From Angiostrongylus vasorum (lineage: Eukaryota; Nematoda; Chromadorea; Rhabditida; Metastrongylidae): a stretch of DNA of 64,000 nt. The first letter of the stretch is position 1, and each line of letters begins with the position of its first letter. The notes below the pieces were generated by a model that did no database searches, was not told the DNA's origin, and saw nothing but the letters and a program-made list of their open reading frames with translations. The stretch is from NCBI GenBank assembly GCA_018806985.1, contig JADANN010000328.1:620001-684000 (forward strand), in the 5' to 3' direction. Made by a program: the position numbers and the translations under genes. Below are positions 20,853 through 33,200 of this stretch, piece after piece.

Positions 20853-23089
20853 CTTTTTATTACTTTCCTGAGACCATGTGATTCCAATTCGTGGCCTTGA
20901 ATTATCATCGGATTTGAATATATTGTTAACATCTGGTCTAGGATTTACACAAACTTTTCCGTCCCAGTGGATTTTTGCACACTTTTGCGTATTTTGCTAA
21001 AGATTTCACTAATTTGATTAACTCAGTCCGGTATGATTTTCTGTTAACTTAGGCATTGATCAACCATTTAGTGTTAGTGTTTGTTCTTACAGCATTTACT
21101 CACCATATGTGACGTTTCAGGGATTTCACCTTCTCTGGAGCCTGGAAAGTTTAAACTGACATGCAGTCTACTCAGCCAAACACTTTCATAACCTCAGCAG
21201 GTAAGATTAACAAATAGATTTCCATTCGCGTAATAAACGGCTTCTTTATCCCTCATTTTCTTAACTTCTTCATTTTCTCGTTCGAATTTGCTTCTCCTCA
21301 GTAGGTTATCTTCTTGTTCTTATAATAATTGTATCGTTTGCTTCCTATTTCTTCTCTGTTGGTGTCATTTCTGAGGATAATTCGAAGTGAGTCGCCGAAA
21401 TTAGGGTTACTCACTATGTTCCTTTGCATCTTTTTAAAACTGCATTCATGTAGAAACTTTATTAATAATAAACCGTATTACAGAAAATGGAAGCTGTTGG
21501 AGTGAAGTTGTTATTGCGACAGGCGACTTTTTTCCCGAGATTTGTGAGAGGGATGGATTTGGTGCCATTTCCATGAAGTATGTTACCCGTTCTCGACAAT
21601 AGACATGTTGTGGTATTCACGTCGACGACAATTGTGTTCAGTTTTCGAGATGTATACCCTAGTTCTACCTTTCTGCTCTTGTTTATCAGATTTCTGTGTT
21701 ATAATCTGCAAATAAAGCCTGAGTTTTTCATTCAAAATATCTTCCGATGCGATGAGGTGAAGTTATCGTGCCATATTTGCAATCCACTGACCTGACTAAG
21801 CGTAAGCGTAACTACGTGCAACTCGGTCTAGTGCTCTTCGCTCTGTTGGCTCGACAAAAATCGATTAGCTGCGTAATTTCCGTGTATTGATTGCATTCAG
21901 TGACCGTGCCGCGTATCTTTGTTGATGTCTGTACTCTACCTGTATTCGTTAGTTTACAGACGTCATCTGTATTAAAATATTCCAGTTTTTCAGAGTGCTT
22001 TTGGTTTCAGTGGTGCAGAAAATGAATTGAGGTTCCGAGCAAGAGTAGCGCGATGACCAACGCTTTTGAGAATCTTGGTGAGACGCTTTGTTTCATGATG
22101 ACGCTTATTTTTTTGAAGATCGCAATGTACAACTTTCTCCCTTTTTTTCTATGGCTCGTTACATGCTTTGAATGAAGAGGATTTTGTTCCATTAGTTACC
22201 ACATTGGTCATTATATTACTATATTATTGTCATTATAGTTGACCGTTGGAAAGAAAGTGAATAGTCAGCCATATTGAAACATATGCTAGTTTGTGAAAAA
22301 AGTGACGGGCATTGTCTGAAGAGAGCTTAGATCTGTGGAAAGAAGTTGTAAAGTTTACGACTGGAGTGGCCATTGAGCTAGGGACGGGGAAAGGTAATGA
22401 GAGATGTGAAGAAGGAAGGACGAGAAATGAGAGAGTGGGAAAAAGAGATTGAAAGAAAAATGGAAGGGAGCTAATTTAAAATGAAAGAAGCTGATAAGTA
22501 GTCAGTACAAACGATATATCTCTTTAGTACAAAGCTCTCATTGTTGATGCAGCTTACATATTCGAGTGTTGAAGACTATATTGGGCTGGTATTATCGTTT
22601 TTCTACTTTTTAAGGTATTTTTGCACACTTTAAAAAATTGCTTCCTATTGAAGTTTTTAATCAGTAATGGGGATCTTTGCCCTCATTTCTTCCTCATATT
22701 TACAATTCATTCTATTCTGTACTTCGTCTCTTTCTTTTGTCGAATACTACAAAGCGAAATACAAGCGCTACGATGCTCGCAAAACATGAACTGCAGGCCA
22801 GATTCGACACGCGATTACCTTTGCCGGGGCCCATGTGTTACCCCCCTACACCACTAAGGCCCTTGCTTAGTCTTTCTTCCAATCATTTCTTTTTACTCAA
22901 TTCTGCCATAAGCAATCACCCTTTAACGGAAATAAACACCCGGAAAGGCTAATCACGGGGTCAAATCTGCTCTGAGATCCATGTTTTGCGGATATCTCAG
23001 CATCATAGTGTTCGTATTTCACATCATACCCTTCCGTAAAAAAATACCAGGCAGTAAAAAAAAGTTGAACTACAAAGTGAATTATAAAG
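20853..23089. other. Intergenic with scattered repeat fragments
   Basis: At 21112-21200 there is a diverged arm of foldback family B (ACGTTTCAGGGATTTCACC, GAGCCTGGAAAG, CATGCAGTCTACTCAGCCAA). At 21487-21600 one frame reads NGSCWSEVVIATGDFFPEIC after an acceptor TATTACAG, protein-like but unsupported. At 22790-22870 the - strand has a tRNA-like A/B box pair (TTAGTGGTGTAGG and GTGTCGAATCTGG), perhaps a SINE fragment. 22370-22500 is purine-rich. No gene called. Confidence 0.4.
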
Positions 23090-23380
23090 GATTAAAAAGA
23101 GTAAAGCTTTCGGCGTTGATCAATCCCCTGAGGGGATGCACCATGCATTCGACTTCATCAAGCATGGTTTGGAGGTGATTGAATGCATATCTGGCCTTTA
23201 CAATAACCCGCGGTAGGCTACCGATGTATCGAGCCAGTGCTGCCATCCTCTCAGACAAGTGTGGTACCAAATTGCCGACTCTGGAGGGATGGAAGGTTTA
23301 GGGGGGCCATGGGCGCGGGGATCGATTCCACGTGTGTGTTGCAAGGCGCCTCCTACTACTGCGCCACATTCGCCATTTCA
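23090..23380 (-). repeat. tRNA-like SINE, family S1
   Basis: Right end on the - strand: GTGGCGCAGTAGTAGGAGGCG (A-box region) and CACGTGGAATCGATCCCCGC (B-box region), then the core GAGTCGGCAATTTGGTACCAC and the 3' half with GCATTCAATCACCTCC and TTGATCAACGCCGAAAGC. A well-preserved copy. Confidence 0.8.
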
Positions 23381-25311
23381 AAATGAGTTATAGGTAACAT
23401 GGTCTTTAAATGTGGTTGAGCTGTAATTCGATATCCTATGCATTTTCGGAAAGCTCGGGTCTGCTTGCACATCTTACACCAGCTTTCCGCCTGGCCTCTT
23501 ACACGCTCCTTTTCGTCACTTCATCTCACGTGTGGGTGTGTGATGTGTTGCCGAATCAAGGCGACAAGTGTCCTAGTCATTGATTCCTTTGTTTTAATCC
23601 GTTGGTTTTTCTGAGAAGTGTATCGCTTCTGGATCATTACATCATTACTGAAATTTTGGAATTAACTTACTAGCAGTAATGGTATGTAATAGTACTTTAG
23701 ACAGCACGCCTTGAAATACAGGCTTTTCTATAGTGTGGTAACACCACCTATCATAATCCCCACTAGAACAACAGTAAATATCTGTCCTTCTTTTATTCAT
23801 TGATTCCGCTGAATCTTGTTTGTCTACCTGATAGTGAACGTATACATATTACGATCTTAATGTAACATTATACATTCAATACAAGTTCTCCACTTTTCTA
23901 CTCTGATTTCTTGGAACTATGACATGGCTGTTTGGGTGGATTCAAAAGTCGAATGTCTTGAAGCAAATAAATGTGACTTTCTTCTTGGGTAAGCCTAACC
24001 TATACTTCGTGGGCTTGTACATGATTTTCCAAGCTTCTCCGTTTGACTAATCCGTCTAAGAGATCAGTGTTTGTTCTATATCGCTGTTCAGTATCGAACA
24101 ATAGTCCCTTGCAATAATGATAGGACGTTAAACCACAGAGCCGATAGCTCACCATAGTTTTTCTCACGATGGATTATTTCTGGACCGTACTACTTGTCCG
24201 GTAGAATCCATAAGCACATTGGTGACGATGGAGATTGTTTTTAATGCATACGTTCGTAAAACAAATGCGCCTCTCAGCCACCAACGATGTACAACTTTTC
24301 TTGTTCTGTAGCGATGAAGTTTAGATTTGTGGTCCATAGCACTAGTCTTACCGCGTTTTTAACAAAGACCGAAACGATTGAACCAGTTGCAATCTCGTAG
24401 AAAGAAATACTATGTTGTCCTCCATGTAGCACTGATATTTTTGGTTGAAGTCATGTTAAAAATTTTTGAAAATATAGATCTCGGTTTCTTGTAAACATAG
24501 ATGTTATGTGCATTTAGAATTGTAATAGCACCTTGAGGTTCTTCATATTCTTAATTCGAAATCTTTTCTTTAGATTTTTTGAGGCCTTTAGTTTTTCATA
24601 TACTTTTACTTATTGGAAAATTATCGACTGTTGAAAAAACCGGCTTCATTGTAACTGGGAAACTACATAAGAGCCTTTTTGCACAGTTATATGTGTGGAA
24701 ACAGCCGTTTAGCAGGTTTACATAGTATATTGTTTAGTGTAATGTAATAGTCGTTCCCATTTCTTTAATCTCCTCATTTCCATTGCTCGCATTCTACAGT
24801 TGCCACTTAGAAGGCAGAGTTTCCAAAGTTCAAAGAAATTCTCCTTTCTTCATCTTTCAGAAGTTCTAATTCCTTAGATCGTCCAATCGATCCCATCTAA
24901 TTTTTGACATCTTAGAATACGTGGTAGGGTTTCTGGTCATCGACCGTTGATATTTTTTCTTTTTTTTTCGTTCTTCTTCGTAAAAAGAGGAGTTCTGGCA
25001 GTTGAGAAATACGATGCACAATGTTTTGGCAAGTTTGTTGCCCTGTTCTTGGAGTGACGACATAGAACTCGCCGCACAGCTGTCCGTAGGTGCCAAGAGA
25101 AGGAAAAGTGCTCAACCAGCAAAATATTGATCACTTGGATATTATACTATGGGCAAATCATTGGTAATGAGGTCCGAGGTTAAAATGTATCGTTCAACGA
25201 AAATTTTAAGCGCTTTAAAGTTCGAAGCTTTGTGTTTCTACACCAAAATCCATTATTATCGTGTGGATATTATTTTAGCCTTTGTCAGCTGACAATAAGC
25301 AAAAGAATTGT
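23381..25311. other. Upstream flank of pxl-1, nothing recognised
   Basis: About 1.9 kb, AT-rich, without supported exons or clear repeats. Presumably includes the pxl-1 promoter, but I see no diagnostic element. Confidence 0.4.
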
Positions 25312-25323
25312 TTTAATTACAGT
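25312..25323 (+). promoter_or_regulatory. Candidate trans-splice acceptor at the pxl-1 start
   Basis: TTTTAATTACAG followed by a single T and then the ATG at 25324. An acceptor one base from a start codon with no upstream exon is what a spliced-leader site looks like in nematodes. Inferred from sequence only. Confidence 0.5.
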
Positions 25324-27136
25324 ATGCCATCTGACGATCGTTTCGCTGATGCTGTCAAACCGGCTCTAGGTAATGTCTAAGATCCAACATGAAAGTTTTT
25401 TCTTCGATGTGTTTATTCTTATTTTCATATAGTGAGAGCTAACATCAAGCACTGTTTTCTGACTTATGTGAGAACTAACACCTGTATTTTTAGCGTGCAG
25501 GTAGTGAGAGCATCATATTATTTGATTAATCTTCGAAATGTATTTCGAGCTGTCATTTTGTCTTCACATTATCGTAATTGTTTAAATTTCCATCGTAGAG
25601 TAACGAAATTTCAGAATTTAGTTTATAATATGGAAAGAGAGATACAAAATGAAAAGCATAACATTTATTGTTGCGAGTAGTGACGCTGTACAGTTAATAA
25701 AAAGGGCTTGTTTATAAGTGGATTTTTCGTTGTGATACTTAGCGTAAAGTGAAAACCTTTCCGATAGAAAAAAGTGCGTGTTGATTACTGAGTTGTTTGT
25801 TCTGTCTGTGCTGAGTTTTCTAGAAAGCCTCTGCACCCTCCGCTGGTTCTTTGGGTGGAGATGTGTAAAGCGCATGAGATAAGAGAAAGCTGTGCGTACA
25901 GAAATATCTGCCTCTAGATGACTAGGATCGGGCTCTTCGTCGATCAGTGACAATTTGCGTCCTTATTAGACGAGTCAAATATGTTTTGTTGGGGCTGTGC
26001 AGTATTGTGAAGTAAATTATTTTGTTATCTTGAATTATTTAAAGGATATTTCTGACCTGATTAAGGGTTATTAATCACTTTGAAATGTGCGAATAGGACT
26101 GCTGATGTGGAAATGGGAGTCAAGTAAATCGTAGATCTTATAATTATCTAGACATGGTCTAGAAGGGTTGTTCAATTTAATGCTAGTCTTTTTATACGTT
26201 TAGTAAATTTACTTCTTTGTGGTGTTTGTGGTAACGTTTAGGAATATGAGCATATTACTTCTTAATTTAATCTTAGTTTCCCGTTTTCTGCACTTTAGCT
26301 CCATGTAATGAGACAAGAAACTTCGTGGTTTTGAAAGGAATTCCAAAAAAAATTACATGTAAAATTGTCGGAAGAGGTGAGATAATTACGCCATGCGTTT
26401 ATTTGGCTGTGATTATAAGTACTAATTGAGTTTTCATCAGCTGTCAGTTTTAGAGGCGCTGCTGTCAGATCTTCAACACACAACCGAAGTGCTACGACGT
26501 GCGAACACCACTTCGCCACCACAGGATATCGAACCGATCTATCAAGAGCAAACGATACGAGGCAATATCAAGTATGTTACTTGTTAGGAGGAGCACTGAC
26601 TAATTAAAGAAATCCCAGAATTCCAACGTCAAACGGTAAAAGTAGAAGGGAGTGTTGTTAAAGTGTGGTGAATACGTTGCGAAAGTCTTACCCCCTTACC
26701 GTACAATTAACATCTAGCAATATCTATTTATTCGTCTGTTTGTTATTATCTATATATAACTATATATGTATACTGTATTTTTAAGTCCAGACTTGTATGA
26801 GCAATCGCCTTAATGTAGGCGTTCAGACTGAATGGCTGTAATGTCTCCTTTACCTCAGCCTATGCACTTTACAAATTCATTTTCATGGTAGACAAATAGT
26901 TTTAGTTCAGTAAGTACCGAAGTCGCCAGAGGTCGTCAAGAGTTGATTAGAGAAACTGGAGTGTGTGAAATTATTGTAGGCGTAGACTTTTTAAGATATT
27001 TCTTTCGGTCATTTGTGTGACATCGTACTGCTTATCGACAGGGTTTCGTCCTCTATTGACTTGGTGGATGAATTTAAATGCAGAACAAGAGTAATTATGT
27101 CCTTTTCCTACCGACCAGATTAACTTCTACCTTTTG

Positions 27137-27227
<91 letters not shown>

Positions 27228-30200
27228 GTATATGTATACACGTGTTAGTACACGATTGCAGTCTTGTGTGGAGCTCGTTTGCGTACGGACTGTATCCTGC
27301 GGTATTCTGGGGTCACTCGTTGATTAACGGGATTATAGATTATGGTGATTATTAATCGTGAAATCTTCTAGAGCTTCCTATATAGAGAAAAAGTGCTTTA
27401 AATGTACAATCACATATATATTTTGCTTGTCTTCATTCCTTATGCAGTTCATAGCGCTGAGATTAAGTTTATTCCTTTCGTGTAGTCATTCATGAAGGTG
27501 ATCAAGTTTGTGTCTAAGTTCGGATATGACTTATGGTTTTTCATTTTATCCGAAGAAGGCGAAGACGCCAAAACGTTAGCCTAACACGAGTTTTCACGCC
27601 ATCGTGTTGGCTCAGTCATCTAGAAAATTTTTCGTTTTTCTAAAATGCTCTTTGGCATGTTTAATATTGATCCACTGTGGTTCTTTCTGGAAACCCGAAA
27701 TATCCATGCTGGGCCTTTCCATGGTCTTGCTGTATATTCCTATGACGGTAGCGACCATGCAACTAGTTAACTAACCCTTATCAAAACCGTTTTAATAGGC
27801 GAAATTGAATTACATAGGTAAACAATTCCGTAAATTGTTTACTTCTTCACTGCATCCGTTGGTGGGCAGAAAAAGTACATCCATCTACTCTATAACAGGG
27901 AATTTTGTGGGCTACATTTAAAATCATTGATGTATTGGGAACACTATATTCTTCTGGTATCTCAGAAATGCCTAAATGTACTGCTACTTTCCATACTTTA
28001 AGAATGCATTAACGAAGTGGATATTTGTAATTATGCACGTATATATGAGGTGTGGTGTTTGCATGAAGATTTAGCTATGTGTTTGTGGGTTTATGTTGTA
28101 CACATGTGTTCCTTTAGTTGGTTCCATGCGTTGTTTATTATTACTATTCGTTGGTGTGCCTCCGGGCAGAGAAATTCCCACTCCAAATGCCTGTGTCATC
28201 CCGCCTCTCAGTGGAATATGCCTCGACGTAGCGTCTCGTTCTATTTCGGACCCGAATATTCTTCCAGATCTCAGTGTCACCTCGATGGACTTCACAACTT
28301 AGAGGAACTGGTGAACAGTTATTCGTTGGAACGTCAGAACATTGAAAGGCAAAGCGTCGATATAGGTTTGTGGTAAACGTTTGGTTTTTGTTAGTTAATT
28401 TGGTTTAGTCTAACTTGATGATACTAATTATATTAGCATGAAGTGATTTTAAATGGGCCATCTAAGTAGAAATCAGTATATAGAGAACACTGTTTCGCAT
28501 CTCAGTTGCTTCCTATTAATTGGATTGCAAAGCCTTTTCGAATTTCGCTGGGGATGGCACCAAAGTGTACATGTTGTTTCTGGCAGGGTAATTCATAAAT
28601 CAATAAGGCTGAACGCTTGACAAGTGTTGTGATGGTTCGACCCATGGACTTCTTATCCTCAAAATACGTATTTTTGAGTTGTCTATTTCGAGACCAATTT
28701 AAACCTTAAGACCTGTTTGAATTGGTACCACAGACAGAAAGAACTGTAGAAGGGAATTTTGTGACCACTGTTCATGCAGATGGACGAGTTAAAGAGTTCT
28801 ATTGAGGCAAGTATTTTATTTCGAGAACTCTGAGACCTAGGTTGTTTTAAACAAGCTATAGTGTATTCAAGATCTGAATGAATAAGGTTTGGCGTATTTC
28901 ATTTGGTAACAACGGATTTGTTTACTTGATATAAATTTCTTGCACTTTATCACTATTTAAATGATTTAAATAAATATCTTGGACCTGTTTCCCACCCTAT
29001 GAAATATCAACCTTCAAACCACATTAAATGAACTGAATTTGTGAATGTGGCGTTAACTGTTTGATGTACTTTGTTGTATTTAAGTTTTGTGTTAGTTTTG
29101 TGTATGAATGTGGTGACCTTACCAGATGCTGTCGGAATCGGGAGATTGCCAACAACCACGGGGCGTCCATCAGTCCAGAGCCTGTTCAGCCAACTTGCGA
29201 TCGACAATAAGGAACCTACTAGTGTGTGGGTGAAGCATGAGTGTTTTTCCCTGAAGATAGTTTAACTTACATTATTTTGCTGTGAATATTTGCTTTCTGT
29301 GTTTTTTTCAAGAGGAGTTTAACTTACATTATTTTGCTGTGAATATTTGCTTTCTGTGTTTTTTTCAAGAGGAAGAGGATGGATAACGGCATAGAGTGTG
29401 CTGCTGGATCTCCTTGGGGAGAAAACAGGGGTTTTAAAACTGGTAAGATTGTTTATAGTCAGGTAGGCTGCACATCACAGTATTAGTATCAATGAAATTA
29501 GTACTAAGAATACAGTACCAACGAATGCAGTATGCTAGTGATGATAAGTGAGATAACAATTATGTGTACCACCTATCGTCTCGTTCATCGTCGAGTGACT
29601 CGAGCGAGTGGCAATATGCTTTCCAATTTTTTTCTGTTGCGGTCAGGAGTGGCCTAGTGAGTTCTACTTCATGGACTCGTTGAGCATCATCCCTATCTTC
29701 TTGGTGAAAAGCACTGAGCATCGGGTCGGTGGTCTACCTGCTGTACGTTTAACATCACGAGAAATCAGTCGCTAAAGGCTCTCGCCATCGCTTACCGCTA
29801 AGACGCATTACTTGTCCGCCCACCGTATTTTCGATTTTTTGGCGTGTACAACGGCGTATCCGATTTGTGATCGTTGACATGGATCAAAGCTTTGTGTCCT
29901 ATCTCGCAATTGTGTGATACTGAATACTACAAGCATAATGTTTTCGACTGCGCGCTTCAAAGACTCTGAGTGGTCTTCCATCCTGCTTACGAAACGACGT
30001 GATTTCGAACACGTGCTTTAAGGCAGGAGTGATCGCGAGGTCGAAAAGATGGGCAAGAAGCTGGGTATTCTTTGTGCTAGGTCGTTCATCATGTTCATAT
30101 AGTTCTGTGGGGACTCCCGGACTATCCAGAGCTCCCATGACTGCTTCTTTCGCAGTTGGGTCAAAGCCCTTCTTTAAATCGATGACAGTCTGTTGTACTC

Positions 30201-33200
30201 TCGCGATACTTGTTATGAGTCTTATTATCGTGACACTCAGTACTCACGGGGCTCTCCTTCGTCCACTATAATAGTAGGGTAATTATTGTTAATCACTGGT
30301 ATTACTGTTTTTGTTACTCTTTGTTTGCTGCCTTTTCATACTTTTTATGAGGGGCTGTGTTTTGAACAGTATTCAGATGTGCTGTACAAAAACACAAGCA
30401 TTTCAAGAACGAACTTTCCTTTAACTTCGACTTGGCTAATCAATATGTTTTTTCACTGCTAATCTGTCACTAGTTTAATGAAGATTACTGTACTAAACCA
30501 ACTTTTTACGTAACATCGGCGTGAGCAATCAATATACTTGTTCAGATTGTTTAGCTTACACGATGTTGGTAAAAAGGTCTATTCGGGTAGCGTTTCTGCG
30601 TCTTAGTCTTCTTCGGAGCATTATATGGCCATACATGTTTTGTTATCGATGTTTGCTCTTTTGGATCCCAAAGATGAGATTGATTTCGAAAATCAGATCT
30701 TTGCATTCTGACTAGATGTTGTGTGTGCCGATTATATTTCAGAAGACATCGTTTAAGCACTCAGTGAGTAGTGCGCAGTGTTCTTGACGTGATTGCATTA
30801 TCAGTCCATCTCTTCGCTGCATAACAGAGCGCTGGGTGGACTATTGAGCGCCGATTTTTGGGTCTTTTAGTTGGTTGCTGATTTTTTTTAAGAGGCCAAT
30901 GCGGCCTATGCTGCTCTCCTTCCTTTATCGAATTCCTCATTAATGTTGTTCTCCATGTTCATTGAACGCTCGAGGTATACATACAGTTTAATCTATTCAC
31001 TTAGCACAATGGGTTTTTCATGAACTGTGTCTTCGTCTTATTTATACGCACTTCAATCTTCTTTCCCACTTCGCTGAATTCACTGCGCATCATCTCTGCT
31101 TCACAGGTACTCCTGCAAAGTATGACGATCCTATGGGTGTGGTAAGCACTCGCTTTTTCGTAGTTATTAGAAGCGCGCTGCAATACGCATGGGGGTTCGA
31201 TCATGCATCCCAGGCTCACCAAACCTTCCGCTATTCGGAGTTGGCAGTTTGGTGCTAGACTTGTTTGGGAGGATAGCAGCACTGGGTCGATACATCGGTA
31301 GGCCTTCGTTAGTCATTGTTAAAGCCATATAGGCATTCACTCAGCTCCAACGATACTTAATGAAGCCGAATGCATGGCGCATCTCTGAGCGATTGATCAA
31401 CGCCGAGAGCTTTATCCTTTTTATCTTTTTCATGCTAAAAGGTCTATGGAAAAGCTGTATTTTCGACCCACGTTTCTACGGGTTTCAGTGTAATTCGTAA
31501 AGAAAAAACCGGATTACAGCTGTACCCAAATACATATCCGAACATCTTCGCCAATCACAAATGCAAGATAATAATCTGAGTGGAAGAAATGCTTGCGTGC
31601 GCAGTTATGTTCCGGTGTGTGGAAACAGGCCATGGAAAATAGAGAACGAACTGAAAGTTATCATGTACTGAACTTGAGATGCAGGATTCAGAAATTTTCC
31701 TCATTCTGTGATGTGCTGGATTGAGCCTTGCCCACATTCTATTCCAAGCTTACTCAATTGGAAATTTAAGTTTTGCCTTCTTTAATTTATGTGCTGAAAT
31801 TGTGTAAGTATTAAACTTAGAGAGTTTGTTCTTAATAAAATCAGTGGATAATTTTTTCGAGAGATGGTAACTTACAACATAATAGAAACCGTAGTTGTCT
31901 CAGTCTTGAAACTGTGTGCTCAAAAATGTAACAAGCTAATTCTTTGCTCCATCTTTTCAGCTGAAGACATTTAGAATTGCATTGACCAGTTTCGTTTTCC
32001 CTCTTTTAAGCAGACATCATTTCCCCCTATCTTCTATTCTAATAGAAGCTAATGGGAGCTTAACATTTTCTGGTGGAATCTACCGGAAGTCATTGCTTCT
32101 CCATAATTGTTTACGTTAAAGAATATGAATGAGAGTGGTAGGAGTGCACTTTCCTGTAATAAAACGACTTGAAGACGCTTATTGAATTATTGTTAATAAG
32201 CATTGCGTGGCAGATGACATGTTGTGTGGCACTGTTTGCTCCATCAGAGTGGTAGAGTGCTGTCATTGCTATAAAGCTCCGCTCCGCCGACGAAGTTCTC
32301 CCTCTTGAAAAATCCGGTTTCCCTGTCGCAGTCGCACTAACCACCATTCTTCTTATCGACTCTTTGTTAATCAACATTATTTGACCTGCACCTAGAGATA
32401 AGTGAACTGGCCATTTCACTGTACCTTTAAAGAAGAGAAGATGCATGAAATGCAACATTTTTTTGAGAAGCGAGAGCACAATGATCATTTGAGTCATTAT
32501 AGTTCGAAGAGAAGCGTTGGATCACCGAGTCAAGCGACTTCCATCAATGATGTGGTGGGTGTCATGACATTGTTCTTTTAATCTTGGTATAATAAGTTCG
32601 CCTTGACTTTTTGTTGTTGTTGAAATTTTATTATTTCTCGAGTGGAGCTGTAATTACGGCACTTTTGCTTTATTTTTTCTGCGAGTTTGAACCTGCCCTA
32701 GGGTTCCTAGTTTTGCGAATATCAGCATCAATTTGATTGTAATTCACGTAGTACTCCGCCATGAAGAAATAATGGGCAGTAAAAGTTATAAATTATTATA
32801 CTACTTTTCGAGAATTCTTAATACTTCGCAGTTCTATAATTTAGGGTGCCAAGTTATATATATGTATGTATGTATGTATGTATATATGTATGTATGTATG
32901 CATATATATATATATATAGTATATATATATATATATAGTATATATATATGCATATATATATATATATTGAATAGTGATATATATATATATATATATATAT
33001 ATCACTATTCAAAAGCTGTAGTAGAATTCTGCCACCCTATACTGTGTCCAATGAATCTGCTAATGTTTTTTTTCTTGAAACCTTTAGTCGTTAATTGACG
33101 AGTAGTGTGGGAGATTTGGGGGCCATGTAATACACATGCGATTGTGGATCAATGTCGAGCTGAATATAAAGCAAGCTACCAATCACCCCCGTGATCGGCG

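Noticed and set aside
21487..21612. Possible exon NGSCWSEVVIATGDFFPEIC after TATTACAG
   Set aside because: Protein-like, but no start, no recognised family, and it runs into a stop without a convincing donor; kept only as a note.
23082..23270. Related predicted peptides (YIGSLPRVIVKARYAFNHLQ type) at 23.1, 38.2, 57.1 and 63.5 kb
   Set aside because: They are translations of S1 SINE copies, not members of a protein family; frames are broken differently in each copy.
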